A stretch of 64,000 bases of DNA from Amaricoccus sp003258405. Its GTDB lineage: Bacteria > Pseudomonadota > Alphaproteobacteria > Rhodobacterales > Rhodobacteraceae. The translations under genes and the position numbers were made by a program. How positions within the stretch are numbered: position 1 is the stretch's first letter; the number at the start of each line of letters is the position of its first letter. The notes beneath the pieces were generated by a model that was given only the letters and a program-made list of their open reading frames with translations, searched no databases and was not told where the DNA came from. This document shows, in pieces, positions 1-12,304 of this stretch. The DNA lies in the NCBI RefSeq assembly GCF_043226085.1, contig NZ_CP171225.1, positions 1,984,001-2,048,000 of the forward strand, given 5' to 3'.

Positions 1-508
1 CGAGCCATGCGTGGGGGTATTCCCCCGCCGTGACGCCGCCCGCCCCGGCGGGGGCCCGGATCACGACCACCATGCCGAGAAAGCCCAGGCCGGCCCCGAC
101 CAGATGCCGCAGCCGGAAGGCGCCGCGCGCCGTCAGCGTCGAGAGGAGCACGATCAGCAGCGGCCAGAGATAGGCGATCAGGCTGGCCTGCGCCGCGGGC
201 GCGAGGCTGAGCGCCGTGAAGTAGAAGGCGTGGTAGGCGAAGATGCCGGCGAAGGCGAAGGCCCAGGCGGCGGGCGGCTGGCGCCAGCTTGCGAGCCCGC
301 GGCGGCCGCGGCGCAGCGTCAGCGCGCTGTTGGAGAGGAAGGCGACGGCAAAGCTGAGCGAGAGAAGTTCGAAGGGCGGAAGCGGCTCCGCGAAGCGGGT
401 CAGCAGGGCGAGCGCCGACCAGCAGGCGATGGCGACGATCCCGATGGCGGTGGCGCGGCCGGCGCCGGAGAGGGGCTCGGGGGCGGAGGGGGTCGGAGGG
501 GTGCGCAT
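1..508 (-). CDS. EamA/DMT-family drug/metabolite exporter, C-terminal part missing
   Basis: Reading the minus strand from an ATG at 508 gives 169 codons running off the left edge. A short polar N-terminus is followed by hydrophobic helices: one at residues 20-35 (AIGIVAIACWSALALL), one near 40-60, then YHAFYFTALSLAPAAQASLI and AYLWPLLIVLLSTL. This is the look of the first EamA repeat of a 10-helix inner-membrane exporter. Family members export amino acids or other small metabolites, but the substrate cannot be told here. The gene lies just downstream of, and in the same direction as, an AraC regulator, a common pairing that suggests the regulator controls it. The second EamA repeat would lie outside the window. 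Confidence 0.8.
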   Translation of the reverse strand, partial: MRTPPTPSAPEPLSGAGRATAIGIVAIACWSALALLTRFAEPLPPFELLSLSFAVAFLSNSALTLRRGRRGLASWRQPPAAWAFAFAGIFAYHAFYFTALSLAPAAQASLIAYLWPLLIVLLSTLTARGAFRLRHLVGAGLGFLGMVVVIRAPAGAGGVTAGEYPHAWL

Positions 509-585
509 GGAGGGGCCGGGAGGTTTCGAGTGTCCCTCCGGGCATAGGCCGGCCCGCGCGCCGGGTCTTGGGCCGGGCCTGCCGG

Positions 586-1368
586 TTACTGGTCCGATCC
601 TGCCGTTTCCGCATCGCCCCGGCCGCCGTGGCGCCGGCGATAGGCCGCCGGGGTGACGCCGTGCGACCGCTTGAGCGCGCGGGTGAGCGCGCTCTGATCG
701 GCATGGCCGGTCAGGTGGGCGATCTCGGCGATCGGGAGCGATGTCCGGGCGAGGAGGTCGAGGACGCGCTCGCCCCTGCGCCGGGCGAGATAGGCGTGCG
801 GCGTGGTGCCGAGCTCCTCGCGGAACAGCCGGTGGAGCCGCCGCGGGCTGGCGCCCGCCGCCCGCGCGATCACCGCGATGCTGGGCGGGCTGTCGAGATT
901 GGCCTCGATATGCGCCTGCGCCCGGGAGACCGGCCCCGAGGCGCTGCGCTCGGCGGCAGGGGCCGCGGTGGCCAGCAGGAGATCGACCCAGGCGGAGGGG
1001 TCGGGAAGCCGCTGGCCGGCAAATCCGGCGGCATAGGCGACGAGATGATCGAGCGCGGGGCTCATCGGGAAGAAGATCCTGTCGGCCAGCTGGTCGATGG
1101 CGGCGCTGGCCCCCCTCCCCCCGGCCAGCCCGTCCCGCGCGAGATCGACCACGAGGAAGCCGTGATCGCCCCGCACCTCGAAGGCGTGCGCGTGCCCGGA
1201 GGGAATGAAGGCCGCGCCCTGCCGGCTGACGGTGCCCGCGCGGCCGGCGATCTCGATCTGCATCAGCCCCGCGCGCGGCAGCACGAGCTGGTGGAAATCG
1301 TGGCGGTGACGCGCGGCTCCGGCGGCGTAGGAGCGCTGTTCGAGGCGCGGCAGGGGCATCGGGTTCAT
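586..1368 (-). CDS. AraC-family transcriptional regulator with N-terminal cupin domain
   Basis: The protein is 260 aa. The N-terminal half is a small cupin-like sensor domain (RHRHDFHQLVLPRAG at about residues 20-35 and FIPSGHAHAFEV at about 53-65). The C-terminal hundred residues are the double helix-turn-helix of AraC proteins: AHIEANLDSPPSIAVIA, then PRRLHRLFREELGTTPHAYL, then the second HTH IAEIAHLTGHADQSALTRAL ending GVTPAAYRRR. It probably binds DNA upstream of the co-directional EamA exporter gene, which starts 78 bp downstream. The effector is unknown. ATG 1368 has an AAGG block about 8 bp upstream, but a second ATG three codons in is also possible. Confidence 0.88.
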   Translation of the reverse strand: MNPMPLPRLEQRSYAAGAARHRHDFHQLVLPRAGLMQIEIAGRAGTVSRQGAAFIPSGHAHAFEVRGDHGFLVVDLARDGLAGGRGASAAIDQLADRIFFPMSPALDHLVAYAAGFAGQRLPDPSAWVDLLLATAAPAAERSASGPVSRAQAHIEANLDSPPSIAVIARAAGASPRRLHRLFREELGTTPHAYLARRRGERVLDLLARTSLPIAEIAHLTGHADQSALTRALKRSHGVTPAAYRRRHGGRGDAETAGSDQ

Positions 1369-1477
1369 GGCGCGACCTTGCTCGGTGCGGGACTTCCGGG
1401 GGGCGGGGCTTCGGGTGTGCGGGACTTCGGGGGCGGGATCGCCCGGCGCTCTGTGGCCGGGCGCCCGGGATGGCCGG

Positions 1478-2620
1478 TCAGCCGCGTGCGATCTTCTGGG
1501 CGATCGGGAACTGGGCCGAGAAGCGCGCGCGCAGGATCAGGGTGAAGACCACCACCGCGCCCACCTGATGGACGATCGCGATCTGCCACGGCGCGCCATG
1601 CATCACGGTGAAGATGCCGAGCGCGAGCTGGGCAAGGAGGGCGAGCCCCATCGCATCGAAGGCCCTGCGGATGTGGAGCATCGAGGACTTGCGGCTGCGG
1701 ACCCAGGCGACGGCGGCGAGCAGCACCAGCAGGTAGCCGACCACGCGGTGGTTGAACTGGACCAGCGCGGCGTTCTCGAGGAAATTCCGCCAGAGCGGCG
1801 TGATCTCGAAGGCTTCGGGCGGCAGGATGGCGCCGTTCATCAGCGGCCAGTCGGTATAGCCGCGGCCCGCGTCGATGCCCGCCACCAGCGCGCCGAGCAG
1901 GATCTGGACGAAGGCGACGCCCGTCAGCACCGCGCCCCAGCGCATCAGCGCCTCGTTGCGCTGGCGCCGGGCCTGCAGCAGCTCGGCGCTCTCGCGGCGG
2001 AGGCGGAGCACATACCAGCTGATGAGGCCGAGAATGGTGAAGGCGAGCCCGAGATGGACCGCGAGCCGGTAGGAGGCGACAGCGACCATCTCGCCGCCGA
2101 GCCCGGAGGAGACCATCCACCAGCCGATGGCGCCCTGGAGCCCGCCGAGCACGCCGAGGCCGAGGAGGCGCGGGGTCCAGCCGGGCGGGATCTGCCGCCG
2201 GAGGAGGAACCAGAAGAAGCCCAGCGCCCAGACGAGGCCGATGGCGCGGCCAAGCTGGCGGTGGCCCCATTCCCACCAGTAGATCGCCTTGAACTCGGCA
2301 AGTGTCATGCCGGGATTGACCAGCTCGAACTGCGGGATCTCGCGGTAGCGGGCGAATTCGGTTTCCCAGGCGGCCGCGCCCGAGGGCGGCAGCGCGCCGA
2401 GGACGGGCTTCCATTCGGTGATGGAGAGCCCCGCGTCGCGCAGCCGGGTCATGCCGCCGATGACGATCATCGCGGCCACCAGCAGGAAGAGGAGGGTGAG
2501 CCAGAGCGCGATGGCGCGGCGCGCGGGCGACGGGCGGCGCGGCTTTGCCGGCACGGCGGCGGCGGCGGGGGCCGGTTTCTCCCCCACTTCCTCGAAAATG
2601 CTGCGTGTCTTGCGGTTCAT
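1478..2620 (-). CDS. ctaA: Heme A synthase (COX15/CtaA family, type 2)
   Basis: Converts heme O to heme A in the inner membrane for aa3-type cytochrome oxidase. The 380-aa protein has eight hydrophobic segments and the paired histidines of the family: WEWGHRQLGRAIGL, HLGLAFTILGLISW, QFNHRVVGYLLVL and HQVGAVVVFTLIL. The early motif GGMTRLRDAGLSITEWKP is diagnostic for the Cox15-like alphaproteobacterial type. I start at the ATG at 2620, which has GGAGG 6 bp upstream. A TTG five codons further up overlaps that ribosome site and is unlikely. An 8-bp inverted repeat (CGCCCGGC...GCCGGGCG) lies just past the stop without a T-run. No other oxidase genes are adjacent. Confidence 0.95.
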   Translation of the reverse strand: MNRKTRSIFEEVGEKPAPAAAAVPAKPRRPSPARRAIALWLTLLFLLVAAMIVIGGMTRLRDAGLSITEWKPVLGALPPSGAAAWETEFARYREIPQFELVNPGMTLAEFKAIYWWEWGHRQLGRAIGLVWALGFFWFLLRRQIPPGWTPRLLGLGVLGGLQGAIGWWMVSSGLGGEMVAVASYRLAVHLGLAFTILGLISWYVLRLRRESAELLQARRQRNEALMRWGAVLTGVAFVQILLGALVAGIDAGRGYTDWPLMNGAILPPEAFEITPLWRNFLENAALVQFNHRVVGYLLVLLAAVAWVRSRKSSMLHIRRAFDAMGLALLAQLALGIFTVMHGAPWQIAIVHQVGAVVVFTLILRARFSAQFPIAQKIARG

Positions 2621-2737
2621 GCCCACCTCCGGCAAGGATCTCAGGCACCGTGCTAGACCAAAACCGCCCCGGATTGAAACGCAATCTGAGGCGGGATTCC
2701 GGCCAGTTCAGGGCGTTGGAGCGCGGCGCGGGGGGCC

Positions 2738-3520
2738 TCAGCCCTGCTCGGTGCCGCGCGCCCGCGGCGGTTCGGACAGCGCGCGGATGACGCCGTGGAG
2801 CGTGCGCACATCGGCATCCGTGAGCGGCGCGCGGCGGAAGAGGTTGTCGAGATTGGCGACCATGCTCGGCCGCTTCTCGTCGGGCCAGAAGAAACCGGCG
2901 CCATCGAGCCGGGCGACGAGGCGCTCGACGAAGCGGTCGATCTCGCGGGTCTCGGCGAGGCGGGTGCCCGCGAGGCGGTATTCCTCGGCCTCGGCCGGCA
3001 CTTCGCCCCGGCCCCATTCATAGGCCATGAGCAGCACGCATTGCGCGAGGTTGAGCGAGGAGAACGCCGGGTTGACCGGCACGGTGATGACGGCATTGGA
3101 GCGGATCACGTCGGCGCTCTCGAGCCCCGAGCGCTCCGGGCCGAAGAGGATGCCGACGCGCTCGCCCGCCGAGATCATCGCGCGGGCCTCCTCCATGGCG
3201 CGCTCGGGCGTGAGCACGCGCTTGGTCATCGCCCGGTCGCGCGCGGTGGTGGCGAAGATCTGGGTGAGATCGGCGCAGGCCTCGGCGGTGGTGGGCGCGA
3301 TCATCGCCTCGTCGAGCAGCCGCCCCGCCCCGCTCGCCATCGCCACGGCCTTCGGGTTGGGCCAGCCGTCGCGCGGGTTGACGATGCGCATCCGGTCGAG
3401 GCCGAAGTTCCACATCGCGCGCGCCGCCGCGCCGATGTTCTCCCCCATCTGGGGGCCGACGAGGATGAAGGCCGGTCCCGGCCGCGGGCCCTCGCCCGTA
3501 TCCTGATTCGCGTCTGTCAC
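2738..3520 (-). CDS. trmJ: tRNA (cytidine/uridine-32-2'-O)-methyltransferase TrmJ
   Basis: A 260-aa SPOUT-class RNA ribose methyltransferase of the TrmJ/LasT type, which methylates the 2'-OH of tRNA nucleotide 32 using S-adenosylmethionine. The start of the fold is seen as ILVGPQMGENIGAAARAMWNF, which includes the conserved N-I-G-A-A-A-R RNA-binding loop. The trefoil-knot cofactor site is GPERSGLESADV and VPVNPAFSSLNLAQCVLLMAYEW. A C-terminal helical extension of about 90 residues is typical. The start is a GTG at 3520 with AGGAG 6 bp upstream. A hairpin (CCTCCCGC/GCGGGAGG, 3532-3551) lies in the leader. It stands alone between ctaA and a TonB receptor, all on the same strand. Confidence 0.93.
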   Translation of the reverse strand: MTDANQDTGEGPRPGPAFILVGPQMGENIGAAARAMWNFGLDRMRIVNPRDGWPNPKAVAMASGAGRLLDEAMIAPTTAEACADLTQIFATTARDRAMTKRVLTPERAMEEARAMISAGERVGILFGPERSGLESADVIRSNAVITVPVNPAFSSLNLAQCVLLMAYEWGRGEVPAEAEEYRLAGTRLAETREIDRFVERLVARLDGAGFFWPDEKRPSMVANLDNLFRRAPLTDADVRTLHGVIRALSEPPRARGTEQG

Positions 3521-3579
3521 CTTGGCTCCTGCCTCCCGCTGTCGCGGGAGGGGTGATAGTCGGAAAGGGCGCGGGATGC

Positions 3580-3606
3580 AAAGCGGCGCCCGACGGGGGG
3601 CGCCGC
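3580..3606 (-). terminator. Rho-independent terminator of the TonB receptor gene
   Basis: Right after the receptor's stop codon the minus strand forms a perfect 9-bp stem (GCGGCGCCC/GGGCGCCGC, loop CCCGTC, 3583-3606) followed by TTTGC. The T tract is short but the position is right. Confidence 0.6.
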
Positions 3607-3613
3607 CGGGGCG

Positions 3614-5848
3614 TCAGAAACTGGCGCGGAGCGTGATCTCGGCGCGGCGCCCCTGGCCATAGATCACGCTGTCGTAGAAGCCGGTCGTCTGGTAGTACTT
3701 CTCGTCGAGGAGGTTGGTGACGTTGAGCTGCAGCGTCGCCGCCTCGGTCATCCGCCAGGCGGCCATCGCGTCCACGAGCGTGTAGGGGTCCTGCACGATG
3801 TCGGTGTCGAAGGCGCTTTCGCCCGGCACGGTGGTGAGGCTTCGGGTCTTGCTCTGCCAGCGCAGGCCGCCGCCGATGGTGAAATCGGAGAACCGGCCGG
3901 GCAGGTCGTAGCTCGTGTTGAGCTTGAGGCTGCTGCGCGGCTGGTTGGTGTTGACCTCGGCGCCGTCGTCGTCGCGCGAATAGCGGTAGGTGTAGCCCCC
4001 GAAGACATTCCAGCCGGGCAGGATCTCGCCCGCGAGCTCGATCTCGAAGCCCTGGGTCCGGATGCCGTCGATCGCCTCGTAGACGCCGCGGTTGGTGTCG
4101 GCATCCCAGTAGAGGTAGTTGGCGTAATCCGACTGATCGGTCTGGAAGAGCGCGGCCGAGGCGTTCAGCGCGCCGCCGAACCAGCCGGCCTTGGCGCCGA
4201 TCTCGTAGTTGTTGCCCTGGGTCGGGTCGAGATAGTCGCCCGCGGCATCCTGCACGACCTGCGGATAGTAGATGTTGGTGTAGCTCGCATAGAGCGTGTA
4301 GGTGTCGCCGAGATCGTAGGTGACGCCGAGATAGGGCGTCACCTCGCCGGAATAATCGTATTCGAAGGCGTTCTGCCGCCCCTCCCAGTAATTGAGGCGG
4401 GCGCCGGCGATCAGGTGGAGCGCCTCGGTGACGGCGAAATCGCCGGTGGCGTAGACGGCATACTGGGTGGTCTCGCTCTCGTCGGTGGATCCGGGCTCCG
4501 ACGGCCAGTCGGGTTCGGGATAGGACCCGTCCCAGCCCCAGAGGCTCGGAAGCGGCGCGGTTTCGGTGGGGCTGTAGGCGTCCTGCTCGGTCTCGGCGTG
4601 GCTCGCGAAGGCGCCGAGGACGAACTGGTGGTTGCGGCCGAGGGCGGTGAAATCGCCGTTGAGCGTCGCGTTCGCGGTATTCTGGGTGCGCTCGCCGATA
4701 TAGCGGGTGGTGGAGGTGCCGTAGCCGAGGCCGGTCTCCGGATCGGGATTGCCGTAGAAATACATCAGCTTGGCGTCGCTGTCGTTGTGGAGGTGGTTGA
4801 GCCCGATCCGGCCGGCCCAGCCGTTGTCGAAGACATGCTCGAGCGCGCCGAAGACCTCGGTCGTGCGCGTGGCCCACTGCGTCCAGTCGGAGCCGGTGGT
4901 GGCGCCATCGGGCCAGTCGATGAGCGCGCCGGTGCTGTCGACGGCGGGCAGGCCGGCCCAGGTCGTGCCCGAGGGGTCGGTGTCCTGGTGGCTCGCACCG
5001 ACGCTCAGGGTGGTGTCGGGCCCGAGATCGGCCTCCACGATGCCGTAGAAGATCGAGCGCTGTTCCTCCCACACATCCTGGGTGCTGCCGGTCGTCTGCC
5101 CCGCCGTGACGAAGCGGCCCCGGAGCCGGCCGTCGAAGGCGAGCGGGCCGGAGATGTCGATCTCGCCGCGCACATAGTCCTCGGTGCCGGCGGTGGCGGC
5201 GGCGCTGGCCTGGAAGTCGCGGGTCGGGCGCTTGCGGATGAAGTTGACCGAGGCGCCCGGCTCGCCCGCGCCGACCATGAGGCCGGTGGCGCCGCGCACG
5301 AGCTCCACATGGTCGTACATCGCCATGTCCACCACGGCATCGCCATACTGATAGGCGGAATCGACCGATGTGGGGACGCCGTCGAACATGTAGTTGGTGA
5401 TCTGGAAGCCGCGCGAGAAGAACAGGGTCCGCTCGCTGTCGTATTTCTGCACCGTGATGCCGGTGGCGTTTTCCATCACGTCGGTCACGTCGGTCAGGTT
5501 CTTGTCCTGCATGAGCCCGAAGGTGACCGCGGAGGTCGATTGCGGCGTATCCTTCTGCGGCAGCATCAGCCCGGTGGCCGACCGCATCCAGTCGGTGGTC
5601 CAGGAGCCGGTGCCCTCGGTGGTGGTGCCCGCCGCGGCCGTCACGTCGATCGTGTCGAGCACGAGCATCGCGCCGCCGGGCGCCTCTTGCGTCGGCGCAG
5701 GCACGGAGGGCGCCGCCGCGCCGGGCGCGTCGTCCTCCACCATGTCCTGAGCCTGGAGCGGGGCCGCGAGCCCCATCGCCGTTCCCACCATCAGTGCGGC
5801 GCGTACACGCCGCCTGCGGCGCACATCCCGTGCGTCCCCTGTCGTCAT
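3614..5848 (-). CDS. TonB-dependent siderophore receptor
   Basis: A 744-aa outer-membrane receptor importing ferric siderophores with TonB-ExbBD energy. After a signal peptide rich in Arg (RRRRRVRAALMVGTAMGLA...LQAQ) comes an Ala/Pro linker. The plug domain follows, with TPQSTSAVTFGLM, VTDVMENATGITV, FFSRGFQITNYMFDG and VELVRGATGLMVGAGEPGASVN, the classic pattern of the FpvA/FhuE class. The rest is a beta barrel with alternating aromatic strands, and the chain ends in Phe (RASF) as outer-membrane barrels do. The motif NLLDEKYYQTTGFY near the end is typical. Ligand unknown. The gene is divergent from icd, with no siderophore biosynthesis or ABC transporter nearby. Iron control is likely for the family, but I could not identify an operator with confidence. 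Confidence 0.93.
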   Translation of the reverse strand: MTTGDARDVRRRRRVRAALMVGTAMGLAAPLQAQDMVEDDAPGAAAPSVPAPTQEAPGGAMLVLDTIDVTAAAGTTTEGTGSWTTDWMRSATGLMLPQKDTPQSTSAVTFGLMQDKNLTDVTDVMENATGITVQKYDSERTLFFSRGFQITNYMFDGVPTSVDSAYQYGDAVVDMAMYDHVELVRGATGLMVGAGEPGASVNFIRKRPTRDFQASAAATAGTEDYVRGEIDISGPLAFDGRLRGRFVTAGQTTGSTQDVWEEQRSIFYGIVEADLGPDTTLSVGASHQDTDPSGTTWAGLPAVDSTGALIDWPDGATTGSDWTQWATRTTEVFGALEHVFDNGWAGRIGLNHLHNDSDAKLMYFYGNPDPETGLGYGTSTTRYIGERTQNTANATLNGDFTALGRNHQFVLGAFASHAETEQDAYSPTETAPLPSLWGWDGSYPEPDWPSEPGSTDESETTQYAVYATGDFAVTEALHLIAGARLNYWEGRQNAFEYDYSGEVTPYLGVTYDLGDTYTLYASYTNIYYPQVVQDAAGDYLDPTQGNNYEIGAKAGWFGGALNASAALFQTDQSDYANYLYWDADTNRGVYEAIDGIRTQGFEIELAGEILPGWNVFGGYTYRYSRDDDGAEVNTNQPRSSLKLNTSYDLPGRFSDFTIGGGLRWQSKTRSLTTVPGESAFDTDIVQDPYTLVDAMAAWRMTEAATLQLNVTNLLDEKYYQTTGFYDSVIYGQGRRAEITLRASF

Positions 5849-6160
5849 TCCAACCCTCGCTTCTCTTCAGAGACATCTCGATGGCTGGCGAAAGGCTGGC
5901 GCGGGCCGGAAACTATCAGCGGCGGCCGGGGGCGTCCAGTGTCGGCGCGGACCCGCAGCGAAGCCTACCCCTCCGCCACGGGAGCGTGCTACGGTGCCGG
6001 CCGGAGCGAGGCACGAAGCCGCCCGTCGGAACCTGCCGGCGGGACGGGGCGATTGAGGCATTTTTTTACGTATACCCTTGTATACCGGACTTCCATTTGC
6101 TGCCGCAATCGTCTAGAGAAGCCTCGCCAACCCACCATTCAGGATGCGAAGGGGCTGCCC
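5849..6160. other. Divergent gap between the receptor gene and icd
   Basis: This 312-bp gap holds the promoters of both genes. On the plus strand a GC-rich hairpin (GCCCGTC pairing with GACGGGGC, about 6026-6055) is followed by TTTTTTT at 6061-6067. It could act as a terminator of a leader transcript or simply insulate icd. Directly after it comes the GTATACC repeat listed separately. Nothing else is recognisable; I see no coding potential. Confidence 0.4.
6070..6086. promoter_or_regulatory. GTATACC-CTT-GTATACC double operator-like repeat before icd
   Basis: Two copies of GTATACC are spaced exactly 10 bp start to start, one helical turn, about 75-90 bp upstream of icd. Each GTATAC core is itself a palindrome, so a dimeric regulator could occupy both on one DNA face. 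The second reads TTGTATACCGG, similar to sites of FCD-type GntR regulators. That resemblance is only suggestive. Confidence 0.4.
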
Positions 6161-7375
6161 ATGACCAAGATCAAAGTCGATAATCCGGTCGTCGAGCTCG
6201 ACGGCGACGAGATGACCCGGATCATCTGGGATTTCATCAAGCAGAAACTGATCCTGCCGTATCTCGATATCGACCTGAAGTATTACGATCTTGGCATCGA
6301 AGAGCGTGACCGGACGGACGACCAGATCACCATCGACGCCGCCAACGCGATCAAGGAATACGGCGTCGGCGTGAAATGCGCCACGATCACCCCCGACGAG
6401 GCCCGCGTCGAGGAATTCGGCCTCAAGAAGATGTGGCGCTCGCCGAACGGCACGATCCGCAACATCCTCGGCGGCGTGATCTTCCGCCAGCCGATCATCT
6501 GCCAGAACGTGCCGCGGCTCGTGCCGGGCTGGACCCAGCCGATCGTCGTCGGCCGTCATGCCTTCGGCGACCAGTATCGCGCCACCGACTTCCGCTTCCC
6601 CGGCAAGGGCAAGCTCACCATCAAGTTCGTGGGCGAGGATGGCGAGACGATCGAGCGCGAGGTGTTCGATGCGCCTTCGGCCGGCGTCACCATGGCGATG
6701 TACAACCTCGACGATTCGATCCGCGATTTCGCGCGCGCCTCGATGAACTACGGCCTCTCGCTCGGCTGGCCGGTCTATCTCTCCACCAAGAACACCATCC
6801 TCAAGGCCTATGACGGCCGCTTCAAGGATCTGTTCCAGGAGGTCTACGACGCCGAATTCGCCGACAAGTTCAAGAAGGCCGGGATCACCTACGAGCACCG
6901 CCTGATCGACGACATGGTCGCCTGCGCCATGAAGTGGAACGGCGGCTATGTCTGGGCGTGCAAGAACTACGACGGCGACGTGCAGTCCGACACCGTGGCC
7001 CAGGGCTTCGGCTCGCTCGGCCTGATGACCTCGGTGCTGATGACGCCGGACGGGAAGACGGTGGAAGCGGAAGCCGCGCACGGCACGGTGACGCGCCACT
7101 ACCGCCAGCATCAGGCGGGCAAGGAGACCTCGACCAACTCCATCGCCTCGATCTACGCCTGGACCGGCGGCCTCAAGCATCGCGCCAAGCTCGACGACAA
7201 CTCGGCCCTGCTGAACTTCGCCGAGACGCTCGAGAAGGTCGTGGTGAGCACCGTCGAATCGGGCTCGATGACCAAGGACCTCGCGCTCCTCGTCGGGCCG
7301 GACCAGAAGTGGCTCACCACCATGGGCTTCCTCGAGAAGGTCGACGAGAACCTCAACAAGGCCCTGGCGGGCTGA
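6161..7375 (+). CDS. icd: Isocitrate dehydrogenase [NADP+], dimeric eukaryote-like type
   Basis: Oxidises isocitrate to 2-oxoglutarate and CO2 with NADP+ in the TCA cycle. The 404-aa chain starts MTKIKVDNPVVELDGDEMTR and shows the subfamily II signatures: KCATITPDEARVEEF, WRSPNGTIRNILGG (the Ser/Asn substrate loop), the metal-binding region HRLIDDMVACAMKWNGGY, the acidic cluster ACKNYDGDVQSD, and the NADP-binding stretch EAAHGTVTRHYR. This is the short homodimeric type of alphaproteobacteria and mitochondria, not the E. coli type. I start at ATG 6161 because homology begins there; the open frame upstream is shadow of the receptor gene. A GAAGGGG block lies 6 bp upstream. The YitT-family gene follows after 5 bp and may be cotranscribed. 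Confidence 0.97.
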   Translation: MTKIKVDNPVVELDGDEMTRIIWDFIKQKLILPYLDIDLKYYDLGIEERDRTDDQITIDAANAIKEYGVGVKCATITPDEARVEEFGLKKMWRSPNGTIRNILGGVIFRQPIICQNVPRLVPGWTQPIVVGRHAFGDQYRATDFRFPGKGKLTIKFVGEDGETIEREVFDAPSAGVTMAMYNLDDSIRDFARASMNYGLSLGWPVYLSTKNTILKAYDGRFKDLFQEVYDAEFADKFKKAGITYEHRLIDDMVACAMKWNGGYVWACKNYDGDVQSDTVAQGFGSLGLMTSVLMTPDGKTVEAEAAHGTVTRHYRQHQAGKETSTNSIASIYAWTGGLKHRAKLDDNSALLNFAETLEKVVVSTVESGSMTKDLALLVGPDQKWLTTMGFLEKVDENLNKALAG

Positions 7376-7380
7376 CCGGC

Positions 7381-8019
7381 ATGGCGGCGGGCCCTTCCCC
7401 GGAGAACCGGCCGGAGGGGCCCGCCGCCCCGCGCCACAGCGCGCTCGAGGATGCCCAGGGCCTCTTTGCCGGGACCGTGATGGTCTCGCTCGGCCTTGCG
7501 CTTCTTCAGCATCTGGGGCTGGCGACGGGGCAGATCGCGGGGCTCGCGCTGCTCGTCGCAACCTGGACCGGGCTCGGTTTCGGCCCGGTCTTCTTCTGTC
7601 TGAACCTGCCCTTCTACTGGCTCGCGATCCGGCGGATGGGCTGGGCCTTCACCCTCAAGACCTTTGCCGCCGTGCTGCTCATCACCGTCTTCTCGATGGT
7701 GCAGCCGAAGCTCCTGACCTTCGGGACGGTGTCGCCGCCGGTGGGGGCGCTTGTGGCGGGCATCGTCTCGGGCGCCGGGCTGCTCGCGATCTTCCGCCAC
7801 CGCGCGAGCCTCGGCGGCGTCGGCGTGCTCGCGCTCTATCTCCAGGACCGCTACGGCTTCCGGGCGGGCTGGACGCAGATGATCGTGGATGCCGGCGTCT
7901 TCGCGCTGGCCGTCTTCACCCTGCCCCCGGGGGCCGTGTTCTATTCGGTGCTCGGCGCGGTCGCGCTCAATCTCGTCATCGCCATCAACCACCGCCGCGA
8001 CCGCTACATCGCGATGTAG
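7381..8019 (+). CDS. YitT-family (DUF161-like) integral membrane protein
   Basis: A 212-aa membrane protein of unknown function. After a Pro-rich cytosolic start it has five to six hydrophobic helices: TVMVSLGLALLQHLGL, IAGLALLVATWTGLGF, FTLKTFAAVLLITVF, GALVAGIVSGAGLLAIF, then AGVFALAVFTLPPGA and SVLGAVALNLVIAI. The stretch FFCLNLPFYWLAIRRMGWAFTLKT matches the loop between early helices in YitT proteins, where a fixed N-x-P is followed by a K/R-x-G motif. It lacks the C-terminal cytosolic DUF2179 domain of longer relatives. The start at 7381 lies 5 bp after the icd stop, which suggests one transcript. Family assignment is fairly sure, but the role is not known. Confidence 0.75.
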   Translation: MAAGPSPENRPEGPAAPRHSALEDAQGLFAGTVMVSLGLALLQHLGLATGQIAGLALLVATWTGLGFGPVFFCLNLPFYWLAIRRMGWAFTLKTFAAVLLITVFSMVQPKLLTFGTVSPPVGALVAGIVSGAGLLAIFRHRASLGGVGVLALYLQDRYGFRAGWTQMIVDAGVFALAVFTLPPGAVFYSVLGAVALNLVIAINHRRDRYIAM

Positions 8020-8052
8020 GCGGCGGCGGGCGGTGGCCCCGCCCCCCGTGGC

Positions 8053-8337
8053 TCAGACGCCCTCGACCACCACGAGATCGCGCACGGAGACGCCATGGGC
8101 GAAGCCGAGCGCCACCTGATAGGCATCGGAGTGGTAGCAGGCTTCCGCGGCCTCGAGGCTCGGGAATTCGATCACCACGTTGCGGGCGCGCCCCTTGCCC
8201 TCGAGCGTCACGCTGCGCCCGCCGCGGGCGAGGAAGCGGCCGCCATGCGCGGCGATCGCGCTGGTCGCCGCCTTGGCGTATTGCGCGTAGGTTGCTGCGT
8301 CGCTCACATCGACGTGCGCGATCCAGTAGGCAGGCAT
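8053..8337 (-). CDS. DUF1330 family small protein
   Basis: A 94-aa cytosolic protein with a ferredoxin-like dimeric alpha/beta barrel fold expected from the family. It begins MPAYWIAHVDVSDAATYAQY and carries the DUF1330 core GGRFLARGGRSVTLEGKG, then RNVVIEFPSLEAAEACYHSDAYQ. ATG 8337 is chosen because homology starts there and GGGGAGA lies 5 bp upstream. Members of the family have no firmly established biochemical role. It ends opposite the YitT-like gene and its start lies 34 bp after the alaS stop on the same strand, so it may be read through from alaS. Confidence 0.88.
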   Translation of the reverse strand: MPAYWIAHVDVSDAATYAQYAKAATSAIAAHGGRFLARGGRSVTLEGKGRARNVVIEFPSLEAAEACYHSDAYQVALGFAHGVSVRDLVVVEGV

Positions 8338-8371
8338 GTCAAGTCTCCCCTCATTGCCGCCGCGGCCCGCC

Positions 8372-11032
<2,661 letters not shown>

Positions 11033-11180
11033 GGCATCTCGTTCCGCAGGTCTGGCGGGCGGCGGGAATCCGCAGCCCCGATCATTCAGTCTGCGGTGTT
11101 AGCGCCAGAGACCGCCCCTGTCCACGGCTGGCGTGGCCGAGGGGCGGGCGAAGCGGGCGAAAGCGGCCCCGGAGGAGCCT

Positions 11181-12245
<1,065 letters not shown>

Positions 12246-12304
12246 TTCGGCCCCTTATTCCACGTTTGCCCGATGCCGGCAACGACGCTGGTGATGGCGG
12301 ATAT

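Noticed and set aside
1385..1440. Imperfect direct repeat GTGCGGGACTTC...GTGCGGGACTTC between the AraC gene and ctaA
   Set aside because: Two copies only, in GC-rich filler; no sign of mobile or regulatory origin.
5925..6060. Possible cobalamin riboswitch (GGAACCTGCC resembles part of the B12 box) between the TonB receptor gene and icd
   Set aside because: The box-like sequence reads towards icd, not the receptor, and the CCACTG and GGTG-type core elements in the right order are missing.
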